Positions 9,549 through 18,987 of a stretch of 64,000 bases of DNA are shown here, in pieces. The notes under the pieces are model-generated. The model saw only the letters and a list, made by a program, of their open reading frames with translations. It did not search any database and was not told where the DNA came from. Numbering within the stretch: the stretch's first letter is position 1; every line of letters begins with the position of its first letter. This stretch comes from Phytophthora colocasiae (lineage: Eukaryota > Oomycota > Peronosporomycetes > Peronosporales > Peronosporaceae): contig JAGKQI010000064.1 in NCBI GenBank assembly GCA_018806915.1, forward strand, positions 682,001-746,000. The letters run 5' to 3'. Position numbers and translations under genes: made by a program.

Positions 9549-10851
9549 ACGCGGGGCGGTCTACTGGGGAGGAACTGAGTTCTGCAGTGCGTGAGAGGCA
9601 CTGGGGCTCAGCCCCGAAGAGCTCCGTGCTCTTGAACACGGAACGTGTGAGCAAGCAGGGCTTGCTGGTCGTCCATGTGGACGTGAAGGGCTTCGAGAAG
9701 CCGTGGATCGTGTTGATCGATTCGGGAGCGTCTGGCAACTATGTCAGACGCTCCACCGTTGAGGGTAGTCAGCAATATGCTGAGGCGCTTCGAGCGCGAA
9801 GAGGTGACACCGTCACTGTCCGTCTAGCGACGGGCGTCCGTGTCACGGTGGCCAAGGTCCCCATGGATAGCTGCTGAACCTGCTGAAGACTCTGCACTGG
9901 CGGGACTTGATCAATATCCGTCAAGAATGAATTGATCTGCTGTCGTCTTAGGTTCTCTGTCTGGAGGCTCTCCGGCTGAAGTTCTTGGACTTCGATAGCG
10001 TGGAACGCTGCTTGGTCCTGGACCTGGATTCGAGGTACGACCTCATCCTTGGTATGGCATGGCTGGAGCGCCACGAACCATGGATCGACTGGAGGTCGAA
10101 GACCTTAGGTGCTACGCACTTCTCTCCTAGTGGAGCTTTGGCGAGTCATGAACCCACCTCTGCTAGGAAGCAGAAGCGCTATTGGCGCGAGCATCGAGCC
10201 GAGTCGGCTATGATGCTGGAAGTCGGTGTGTCCGAGTTGGTGGACAGCGCCGAGTGCGAGGACCGCAGTCCTGTTGAGCGCGTAGCGCTGGTTGACAGTG
10301 AGTCAACGTGTGGGCAAAGCTCACGTAACCCCTGTGGGGCGGCACGTACTCCGCCGAGTGACGCCGGTCATGGACCGTCACTGGATGCCAATGGCATCGG
10401 GCCTTACCAGGCCGTGAACTGTGGGGCGGCACGTACTCCGTCGAGTGATACTGGTCGTGGACCAAGTCGATCGCTGAGTGTCTCTGACACTGGACCTGTT
10501 ACGGTCATTGATTGTGCAGCGGCACGTACTCCGCTGAGCGGCATCGGTCGTCGACCGAGTGGATCGCAGAGTGTCACTGACACTGGGCCTGAAGGGGCCG
10601 AAACCTGTGCAGCGGCACGTACTCCGTCTAGTGACGTCGGCGGTAGACCGAGTCAGTCACTGAGTGTCACTGACACTGGGCCAGGCAAGGCCATAACCTG
10701 TGCGGCGGCACGTACTCCGTCGAGTGGACGTTCGTCGGCTAGGCGACGACGTCGTAAGGCCCTATGGGCGAGACGCTCTGCGTCTGAGTCGTCCGTGACG
10801 TTAAGTGTCAACGCACGGGAGGGCTGTGGGCAGCTATACACTTCTGGTTGA
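9549..10851 (+). pseudogene. Gypsy-A protease and repeat-rich spacer
   Basis: The aspartic protease active site LIDSGASGNYV lies at about 9715-9750 and the second conserved block LILGMAWLERHEPWIDW at about 10040-10090. Between them about 110 bp (roughly 9867-9978) of foreign sequence with stops interrupts the frame. The segment from 10330 to 10735 is a spacer of five tandem units of 93 bp (first interval 87 bp) encoding AARTPSSD and SVTDTGP motifs. The frame then overlaps the start of the RT frame at 10805. Confidence 0.8.
10339..10760 (+). repeat. 93-bp tandem repeats in the protease-RT spacer
   Basis: The word gcggcacgtactccg starts at 10339, 10426, 10519, 10612 and 10705, giving intervals of 87, 93, 93 and 93 bp. 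Each unit encodes about 31 residues with AARTPSSD and a SVTDTGP motif. The repeat stays in frame. Gypsy-B has an analogous but unrelated repetitive spacer. Confidence 0.9.
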
Positions 10852-12283
10852 TGGAGTGGACGGCAGTGCCGAAGGCAGCGTCCTGCTGGACGGACTGCCG
10901 AGTGTTGACAAGCTCCTTGAGCTAGAAGAGATGTCGTTCGCCGACTTTGGCGATGCCTTGAAGGCTGGCGAACTCGCCGAGGTGGTCATCGTTCGACCTG
11001 AAGAGGAGTTAAACTCATCGTCCCTCGTTGACGAGTCCGTCTTGGCCGAGGTCAAGAAGGCGCTGAGCGCCAGGAGTGGATCGGAGATCCTCAAGAATCC
11101 CTCGGATCCCTTCTACTCCTTGCTGAAGGAATACGGAGACGTTGTCTCAAAGGAACCACCGAGTGGCCTGCCTCCTGACCGAGGCGTTCGTCACGAGATC
11201 GACTTAGTTCCCGGAACTAAATACTGCGTGACCCGGCAGTGGCCTCTTCCTAAAGAGCAATGCGACGTCATTGACGCCTTCTTCCGTGCTAAGCACGCGG
11301 CGGGTCTCGTGCGCGAGAGCAAGTCTCCGCACTCCGCGCCAACGTTCTGTGTCAGAAAGCCGAATGGCAAGTGGCGTATCGTTCACGCTTTTAACAAGCT
11401 CAACGCTGCCACGATTCCGGCGCAGACGCCGATTCCTAGGAAGGATGTTCTTCAGAACAACATGGTGGGTTGCACCATGTACAGTGCGCTCGACTTAGTC
11501 GATGGCTACTATCAGCTGCTCATGCGAGCCAGTGATATTCCGCTTACAGCGGTGAGCACCCCGAGCGGTATGCTCTGGGAGTGGCTCGTCATGCCCCAAG
11601 GGCTGTCGAATGCGCCTGCAACGTTCAATCGTCTAGTGACGCAGTTGTTCAGGCCCCTACGGGCATTCGCACAGACGTACTTTGACGATGTGTTCGTCCA
11701 CAGTTGTGCTGAGCACGGGAAGACTGATGTCGAGGTACACGTGGAACACGTGAGAGCAGTGCTCGAGTGCATGCGCACCAACAAGTTGTACGCCAACGCG
11801 GACAAGTGCGTTTTTGGCGCGGAAGAAACCCCTTTCCTAGGGTGCTTCATTGGGAAGCATGGCCTTCGTGCTGATCCAGCAAAGGTCAAGGCCATTGTGG
11901 ACTGGCCGGTTCCGTTGAACCAGAAGGACTTGCGTAAATGGCTTGGCTTGGCCAACTACTTGCACAAGTACAGCGAAAACTACGCTGAGTTGGCTCGGCC
12001 ACTGTCGGATCTCCTTAAGAAGGATGCCGAATGGGTATGGCGTGCTGAGCACGAGAGTGCGTTCACTCGTATCAAGGATAGCCTGCTTCAGGCACCGATA
12101 CTGGCGTTGCCAGACCCCGATCGTCCGTTCATCGTCGTCTGTGACGCCTCGGACTTTGCCATCGGCAGGCTTTGCTACAAGCGGACGCCGACGGGTGCGA
12201 ACGCGTCATTGCGTTTGAGTCTCGGCAGCTCAAGGCTGCTGAGAAGAACTATCCAGTTCATGACAAGGAGCTACTTGCGATGA
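10805..12283 (+). pseudogene. Gypsy-A reverse transcriptase (N-terminal pol)
   Basis: The frame carries the Ty3/gypsy RT: HEIDLVPGTKYCVTRQWPLP at about 11190-11250, KPNGKWRIVHAFNKLN, ALDLVDGYYQLLM, the MPQGLSNAPATFNRL block and the catalytic YFDDVFVHS at about 11680-11705, followed by the connection domain. RNase H begins with VVCDASDFAIG at about 12135-12165; there a one-base deletion near 12170 shifts the remainder into the frame beginning 12172. The same region is in frame in Gypsy-B, which shows the lesion. A near-identical copy lies at 15790-16978. Confidence 0.9.
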
Positions 12284-14457
12284 AGTACGCTCTCGTCAAA
12301 TTCAGGGTTCACCTGCTCGGCTCCAAGCCGTTTGTGATCTACACGGATCATGCGTCACTACGCACAGCGACGCAGTCGCCTCACCTCTCGCAGAGGATGG
12401 CCCGATGGCTCTCCTTCTTTGCGGAGTATAACTTCGAGGTGAAGTATAAGCCTGGCAGGCAGAACGTCCTCGCTGACGCGTTATCACGTCGCCCGGACTA
12501 TGAGCTATCTCATGTCACCTCGGTGACGTCGTCCGTGACGGACATGGTTCGAGCAGCGTACGCTCAGGACGACTCTTGTGTCGCGCTGCTTCAAGCTCTA
12601 GGGAGCTATGAGTTTAAGGACTCAAATGTGACTCTGTCACGACGCCTAAAGGCGAGACTCCAACGCTATAGCCTGGAAGGCGGTCTGCTGTACTACAGCA
12701 CGGGTCAGGATGACCCACCACGTGTGGTGGTTCCTCACGATGAGGACCTGAAGTATCGTATCCTCTATGAGGCCCACGACACGCCCACAAGCGGCCACCT
12801 CGGTCGCGAGAAGACCTACGGCTCGGTGAGCTCCATGTACTGGTGGCCGAAGATGTACAAGTGGGTCAGCACATATGTGCACACGTGCGAGACGTGTCAG
12901 CGGGTTAAACCCTCGCCGCATGCGGCAGCGCCTTTGGCGAGCTTGCCTGTACCCTCTGGGTGTTGGCAGTCCATGAGTATGGACTTCGTGTTTGGCCTGC
13001 CGAAGGATACGGCAGGCAACACGGGCGTTGTGGTCTTTGTTGACCGTCTGAGCAAGATGGCTCACCTAGCGGCTGTGCCGGACACCGTCGATGGCGCTGG
13101 TACAGCGACGATCTTTATCGATCGGGTCTTCCGCCAGCATGGGCTGCCAGAGACCATTGTCTCGGATCGAGACCCCCGTTTCACGGGTCACTTCTGGACG
13201 TCCGTCTTCAAAGTGCTTGGCACTCGACTGGACATGTCCACGGCGGATCATCCGCAGACCGACGGTCAGACTGAACGCGTGAACCGCGTCCTGGAGGACA
13301 TCCTCCGCAGCGTATGCGCTGAAACGCCGAAGCGTTGGAGCGCTATGCTCCCTCTCGTTGAGTTCTCAATGAACAACGCGGTGCATGCCTCGACAGGCTT
13401 CACCCCGTTCTACGTGAACGGCCTTGCGCATCCGCGCGTCCCGCTCACTCCGCCACGCGGTAGCCTTGGGCTTGGTGGGGGAGAGGCTGTGCCGTCGCTC
13501 GACTCCGAGCTTGCTGATGTCAGCCCCCTTGCTGTTCGCAAGCAAGTCGATGACTTCCTCTCGATGAGGCTTAGCGTCTTACGCCGTGTGCGTGACGCAA
13601 TGGCTGAAAGCCAAGATGTTCAAAAGGAACAAGCTGATGCCAAAGGCAGAAGCAACATGTGGGAGTTCAAGGTCGGTGACCACGTTTTATTAAACGCTAA
13701 GAACCTGCCTACACACGCAGTGTCAGCCGTCTTCAAGACGAAGTTGCGGCCGCGCTTCATTGGACCGTTCACGGTCGTGGCCAAGAAGGGCCTGGCATAC
13801 ACGCTTGACTTGCCAAAGCGTATGCGAACACATCCTGTGTTCTACGTGGGCTTGCTTAAGCCATATCGGGACCCTGCTCTTGTGAGTTCTGAGGAGCTGG
13901 CGCCGAGTCGGACGAAGGCTGCACGGCAGCAGGTGGCAGAACCACAGGTGGTTGCATCCGAACCAACAGGTCTTGTCAATCCGGAGCAACGTGATGCTCG
14001 AGGTCATAGACCCGCTGATGCAGCACCAGAGGCGACTCAGACCGGTCCCCGCGACTCTAGGTCTCCTCGAGACCAGTTGCTAAGCGATGGGTCGGATGAC
14101 CGACGTGGTGGTCGTGCTCCTTCACCGAGCCGACGCGGGTCTGCAAGCAATGCAGCGCGTCTACACTCGCAGCGCGAGAACCCATCGACCGCTCGTCCTC
14201 CTCCTGCTCTGCTCGATGAGCAAGGTGAGCTTCACTATCACGTGGATCGCCTGATGGCGCGGCGTCGTCGCCAAGGACACAACCAGTATCTGGTGAAGTG
14301 GCGAGGTTACCCTCACTCACAGAACTCGTGGGAGTTTGAGGTGCCACTACGGCAGGATTGCCCGGACGTCGTTGACGCGTATGATCGGGCACACCCGGTG
14401 TCAGACCGCCCGGTGGGCGTGCGACGGAGTCGCCGGGTGCCAAGCACCTCCCACTAA
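12172..14457 (+). pseudogene. Gypsy-A RNase H, integrase and chromodomain
   Basis: This continues pol after the frameshift near 12170. The rest of RNase H (HDKELLAMKYALVKFRVHLL, then YTDHASLRTA) is followed by the integrase zinc-binding domain with HDTPTSGHLGREKTYG and CETCQRVKP (about 12775-12915). The DDE core follows (MDFVFGLP at 12980, then VSDRDPRFTG, TADHPQTDGQTERVNRVLED), then an SH3-like C-terminal domain and, after a low-complexity linker, a chromodomain (VKWRGYPHSQNSWEFE, about 14290-14400). Integrase inserts the cDNA; the chromodomain is thought to direct it to particular chromatin. The 761-codon frame itself is uninterrupted. Confidence 0.9.
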
Positions 14458-15368
14458 GGTGGGAGTCCACAGGGTCGTTGCTGAGCTCAGGCTCTGACCC
14501 GTAGCTGCAATACTTGCAGCGAGCACGTCGGTGCCGTCGACGTGGCATCGAATGCTCAAACTGCAAGCGCAGTAGAGCTACATGCGCCTCGCGCGCGTGT
14601 TTCAAGGGTCTTTGACCCTTTAACAACACTGGCCTATGGCCCGGAGCTTCGCGATCATGAAGCGAAGATGGTTCGTGATGAACAACCGTCTTAATGACGT
14701 TCTGTCTAAACGGCAAGTGGTGATGGAAACGGATTCTATCCGATCACCTGACGCTAGAAGCGTTCAATGGGTATGACTATGTCATGAGGCACTGTGGATG
14801 CCAGGGATGCCAATGCATTGGACCCCGCATGCTGCATAGCAGTAGGAGGTAGGTAAGCTCCTCCTGAGCGACAGCTTAGCTGTCTGGTGCTCGTTGTCGC
14901 GTCTACGACTGTGCTGAGCACGTGTATTCACAAGACACAGTGTCTGTGACACATAGTGGCGCTTGCGCTTGCTTCAAGGACAACTTCGGCATCAAGCCCT
15001 GCACACAGTGCTCATCCGAGGGTCACATTAACTGTGAAGCGAGTGGGCCCCACTGCTATGTGGTTCGTGGAACCGTTGGTAGCTTGGAAGGCTTGCCCTG
15101 TGGATCGCTGATCCAGTAGTATCATAGATACGCCACCTGTGGCCTTCTTTCCATTCCCGTAGAGCCCCTTGACTCGAGCCAGTAGGCTCCTATGCTTGGT
15201 AAGCATTGGGCCCAAGTGTGTACCAAGTGGCATCGCGTACGGAGGCGTGTAACACGCACGAGAGACAGCGCCGTCCGCGCAAGGCAAGGTACCGTGGCCA
15301 TCGGCCGATAATCGCGTCGTGTGTTTACACTTTCCGGATACGGTATCCGGAATCTTGGTGGGGGAGAG
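14458..15368 (+). other. Gypsy-A 3' untranslated region, hairpin rich
   Basis: No homologous gene is visible between the pol stop and the 3' LTR. The stretch is dense in short inverted repeats, for example an 8-bp arm pair ccggatac/gtatccgg with a 1-nt loop near 15335-15352, and arms around 14500-14520 (gctgcaa/ttgcagc). In Gypsy-B the equivalent interval holds an antisense ORF; I find no counterpart here. It ends in the purine tract ggtgggggagag (15357-15368), the likely plus-strand primer. Confidence 0.6.
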
Positions 15369-15789
15369 TGTAACGGGGATGTTACACAAATGTTTCTCGT
15401 TGGTGTGTGACACACGGGCATACATTTATGTGGGTACACAATGGTGTGTGACACTCATGATACATTTATGTGGGTACATAATGGTGTGGCACACACGAGT
15501 AGATACGTAGATGGCCTCAGAGCCTCACGTTGCATTTTGATTAGGATTTAGTATGTTAGATACTAAATCCGTTACATTTGGGATTAGGGCAATAAAGTCA
15601 ATATAATTCAGCTTGCATTTTACATAGTTAGTGTTAGTCCTTTGTTATAGGGACACTGACTCTGTGAGTCCCGTATTTAGTGGACTACTTGGTTCTTGTA
15701 TAGAACCGAAGGCTAGTGCCTTGCAAGCAGGACTCTACGAGTCAACTAAACTTCCTCTGTGCCGTGCACACCTACGCAGCCCCGCTGCA
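15369..15789 (+). repeat. Gypsy-A 3' LTR, also 5' LTR of the fused fragment
   Basis: It begins TGTAACGGGG and ends CCGCTGCA. Its first 145 bp differ completely from the 5' LTR and include two tandem copies of a segment around catttatgtgggtaca (about 15423 and 15464). From about 15513 it matches the 5' LTR. It is joined without a gap to RT-region sequence at 15790. Confidence 0.85.
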
Positions 15790-16978
15790 GTCCTGCTGTA
15801 CGAACTGCCGAGTGTTGACAAGCTCCTTGAGCTAGAGGAGATGTCGTTCGCCGACTTTGGCGATGCCTTGAAGGCTGGCGAACTCGCCGAGGTGGTCATC
15901 GTTCGACCTGAAGAGGAGTTAAACTCATCGTCCCTCGTTGACGAGTCCGTCTTGGCCGAGGTCAAGAAGGCGCTGAGCGCCAGGAGTGGATCGGAGATCC
16001 TCAAGAATCCCTCGGATCCCTTCTACTCCTTGCTGAAGGAATACGGAGACGTTGTCTCGAAGGAACCACCGAGTGGCCTGCCTCCTGACCGAGGCGTTCG
16101 TCACGAGATCGACTTAGTTCCCGGAACTAAATACTGCGTGACCCGGCAGTGGCCTCTTCCTAAAGAGCAATGCGACGTCATTGACGCCTTCTTCCGTGCT
16201 AAGCACGCGGCGGGTCTCGTGCGCGAGAGCAAGTCTCCGCACTCCGCGCCAACGTTCTGTGTCAGAAAGCCGAATGGCAAGTGGCGTATCGTTCACGCTT
16301 CTAACAGGCTCAACGCTGCCATGATTCCGGCGCAGACGCCGATTCCTAGGAAGGATGTTCTTCAGAACAACATGGTGGGCTGCACCATATACAGTGCGCT
16401 CGACTTAGTCGATGGCTACTATCAGCTGCTCATGCGAGCCAGTGATATTCCGCTTACAGCGGTGAGCACACCGAGCGGTATGCTCTGGGAGTGGCTCGTC
16501 ATGCCCCAAGGGCTGTCGAATGCGCCTGCAACGTTCAATCGTCTAGTGACGCAGTTGTTCAGGCCCCTACGGGCATTCGCACAGACGTACTTTGACGACG
16601 TGTTCGTCCACAGTAAGGCCGAACACGGCAAGACTGACGTCGAGGTGCACGTGGAACACGTGAGAGCTGTGCTCGAGTGCATGCGCACGAACAAGTTGTA
16701 CGCCAACGCGGACAAGTGCGTTTTTGGCGCGGAAGAAATCCCTTTCCTAGGGTGCTTCATTGGGAGGCATGGCCTTCGTGCTGATCCAGCAAAGGTCAAG
16801 GCCATTGTGGACTGGCCGGTTCCGTTGAACCAGAAGGACTTGCGTAAGTGGCTTGGCTTGGCCAACTACTTGCACAAGTACAGCGAAAACTACGCTGAGT
16901 TGGCTCGGCCACTGTCGGATCTCCTTAAGAAGGATACCGATTGGGTATGGCGTGCTGAGCACGAGAGTGCGTTCACTC
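15790..16978 (+). pseudogene. LTR-fused RT fragment of a second Gypsy-A copy
   Basis: Immediately after the LTR the sequence matches 10881-12068 of Gypsy-A at very high identity, including the YFDDVFVHS RT motif, but with independent substitutions (for example HSKAEHG here and HSCAEHG there). The leader, gag, protease and spacer are therefore deleted, and the LTR runs in frame into RT (frame open from 15631). The copy ends at 16978 where pogo-like sequence begins. It is a deletion derivative, not an independent gene. Confidence 0.9.
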
Positions 16979-17685
16979 CGAAGCCCGCGCAACAACAGCA
17001 GAGCCGCTCCAGGAGAAACACAAGCCTGTCGGGCGCCCACGTCTCCGTGAAGATGGCGGTAGAACGGAAAGCACGGGAACGAGAGAGGCGTTCACGAACG
17101 CGATTAAGCTACGTGCAGCTAAGCGTTATCGCAGTACTGACGACGCCAGGCAGACAATCAAGGAATTCTGGCCTATTCTACACCCAGCGGAATACAGCAA
17201 CCGTCGCAAGCTTTTAAGTAAATGGAAGAAGAAGGTGACTAAGCTAGAGCAGGCCTGTGCAACTACCAAGGGCATGCTGCGAAAGAGAGAGCGTTTGGTA
17301 GGAACAGGAGTAAAGATGCTGAAGGCGAGATCGTCGACTGGATCAACGACCTGAGGCAAGAAGGCGTACCAGTTTCGGCGCTCATGCTTAGCCTAAAAGC
17401 CACTGAAGTTGCTACAAGCTACAACGTCCAAGCTCACAAAGACCGAGACTGCAATACGAATGAGCTGCCGAGCTTGCTGGCTTGCACGTTCTGGACGAAC
17501 AGATCGGCGAAATCGACTCCGATACCGATACCGTATTGGCAACGACGAGTGAATCTTTGTGTAGGCATTCTGCTAATCGATACCACGGTTTTGACTGCTC
17601 ATCTCCGAAGATCAACTTTTTGGAGACCTGCTCATCACCCGAAGATAGGGTGCGCCTTAGACAAAGGGAAGTCGGTACAACACTT
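16979..17685 (+). pseudogene. pogo/CENP-B-like transposase N-terminal relic
   Basis: One plus frame (about 17080-17345) gives KLRAAKRYRSTDDARQTIKE and a lysine-rich helical stretch. A shift then leads to a frame with EIVDWINDLRQEGVPVSALM (about 17320-17380), which is the HTH CENPB-type DNA-binding pattern of pogo-like (Tc1/mariner superfamily) transposases. The DDE catalytic domain is missing. The fragment is bounded by the truncated Gypsy-A copy and by the segmental duplication starting 17686. Confidence 0.65.
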
Positions 17686-18880
17686 AGTTACCGGGCTTCT
17701 CATTTTTCAAACTAAAACTTTAGATATCAAAAAAAAATCACTTGCATCCAAAGTTATTGTTCTGGAAGAGATAAAGCTTCCGCAGTAGGTGGATCGATAT
17801 CGAGTTGTCAAAGACTACAGTCTTGTGTACTAGGTCTCTGATAGAGTTTCACGAAAGTGGAGTCTCCATGCAGTATTGATATGAGCCCGCCAAAGGACGA
17901 GAAGCGTCTTACTCTGCGATCGCCCGGTTTCGACAATAATAGCAGCCGCCAATTCAATGCCGCTAAGAAAATGTTGCTTCATAGAACCCATAGCGATCGT
18001 CACATATCATCATGACAAGAAGCAGTGCTTCCGTCTCGGTCGCTGTTCATGATTCTCGAACGCATTGCTGGACAGTAAGATTGAGTGACTTCAAGAAATA
18101 CAACCGCGAGCCAAGTATGAGAACTCCAAAAAACATCGGAGCGCCAAATCATGGACAACTGGACGCTCATCCTATAAAGGATCTTGGTTGCCTACAAGCT
18201 CGTGTCCGCCCGGTTAACCAAGGTTCGGTGCTCCGAGTGGTTTCTTGGGACCTCATGGATTTTGCAAAAGAAGTCGGTATTTTAAAAAAAAAATAGCTAG
18301 ACACTATAAATGTTAAGCACCTTCCACAGAGCCTTCTCGACCTCGTAGTTTGAACTGTTGTTTTTCATCGCAAAATTTAGAGGCGATACTCAAACATCAA
18401 GATTTCAAATTTTGTGTAAATTATAACTGTGCTACGTACCAAGTTAGTAAAGACAGTAGCCGTCCTCGAGTTGTAGTTACTCGTCGAAGTTTTCTTGCTC
18501 TCTCTCTAGTTGTAGTACAAGAACTTACGGTAAAGAATACGGAGTTTGTCGTATTTGCTGGCTTGAATCGCGTCCGGGAGGTTGAACGTGTTGTAGCCCT
18601 TGGCCTTCCACTTATAGAAACGGCTCATCACCTGAGTTCCATCCAGCATTTCGTCGAGCTTGGTCGTCGAGAACATATTCTTTCCCTTGCGTTCCTCATC
18701 GTCAGTATCCTCTTCATCTTCAACCAAAGCTTCGTCGTCGCTCTCGTCCTCGCTGCGGTAACGTAGAGACCACTTTTCGCCACCGACGGCAGTATCAATG
18801 GAAGCAACAGCGTTTGGCGATGCCACGGCCGAGAGCTCCGTGGTGTGACCATCAGCTGTGACTGCTGCGTTTCCACTTGA
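17686..18880 (+). repeat. 1.2-kb segmental duplication, copy B
   Basis: Direct copy of 1978-3172 (see there). In this copy the RXLR gene at the right side is complete, suggesting B is closer to the ancestral arrangement and A was truncated, or was recombined with the 4059 locus at its right breakpoint. Confidence 0.9.
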
Positions 18881-18931
18881 GAGGAATGAGGCCGTGGCAA
18901 TAGCAGCAATGAGGGCGTAGGAAAGACGCAT
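18506..18931 (-). CDS. RXLR-family effector with WSLR variant motif
   Basis: This encodes 141 residues on the minus strand. The ATG at 18931 opens a signal peptide (MRLSYALIAAIATASFLSSG, cleavage after NAA); the frame stays open further upstream but that part is untranslated in all likelihood. The RXLR position reads WSLR at residues 54-57, an Arg to Trp change in the first motif position, while the EER at 79-81 and the C-terminal domain (about 60 residues ending FLYYN) are kept. Secretion is expected; whether host entry survives the substitution cannot be judged from sequence. The promoter is the best of the family. Paralogues are at 4059-4481 and, damaged, at 2791-3172. Confidence 0.88.
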   Translation of the reverse strand: MRLSYALIAAIATASFLSSGNAAVTADGHTTELSAVASPNAVASIDTAVGGEKWSLRYRSEDESDDEALVEDEEDTDDEERKGKNMFSTTKLDEMLDGTQVMSRFYKWKAKGYNTFNLPDAIQASKYDKLRILYRKFLYYN

Positions 18932-18971
18932 TGTTGGTCGTTGGTGGTTTGGAGACTTGTTTGGTACGAGG

Positions 18972-18986
18972 AAAATTGTGGAATGA
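18972..18986 (-). promoter_or_regulatory. Oomycete INR-FPR core promoter
   Basis: On the minus strand the sequence reads TCATTCCACAATTTT. This fits the oomycete consensus TCATTYYNCAWTTT exactly. It lies 41 bp upstream of the effector ATG at 18931, the expected distance for a transcription start. It is the clearest core promoter in the window. Confidence 0.8.
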
Positions 18987-18987
18987 T

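Larger units (their letters stand above)
8108..15789 (+). mobile_element. Gypsy-A: Ty3/gypsy chromovirus, degenerate
   Basis: This is a full-length LTR retrotransposon on the plus strand: LTR (8108-8518), primer-binding site, gag, protease, RT-RNase H, integrase, chromodomain, polypurine tract and LTR (15369-15789). The gag-protease-RT-RNaseH-integrase order plus C-terminal chromodomain places it among the chromoviruses. gag and pol carry several frameshifts, so it is inactive. The first third of the two LTRs is not alignable while the rest is, suggesting recombination between subfamilies. No target duplication was found, as expected with another element fragment attached directly at 15790. 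Confidence 0.9.

Noticed and set aside
14922..15119. 65-codon frame with cysteines in the Gypsy-A 3' region
   Set aside because: Short, no family pattern, and it lies in hairpin-rich noncoding sequence.
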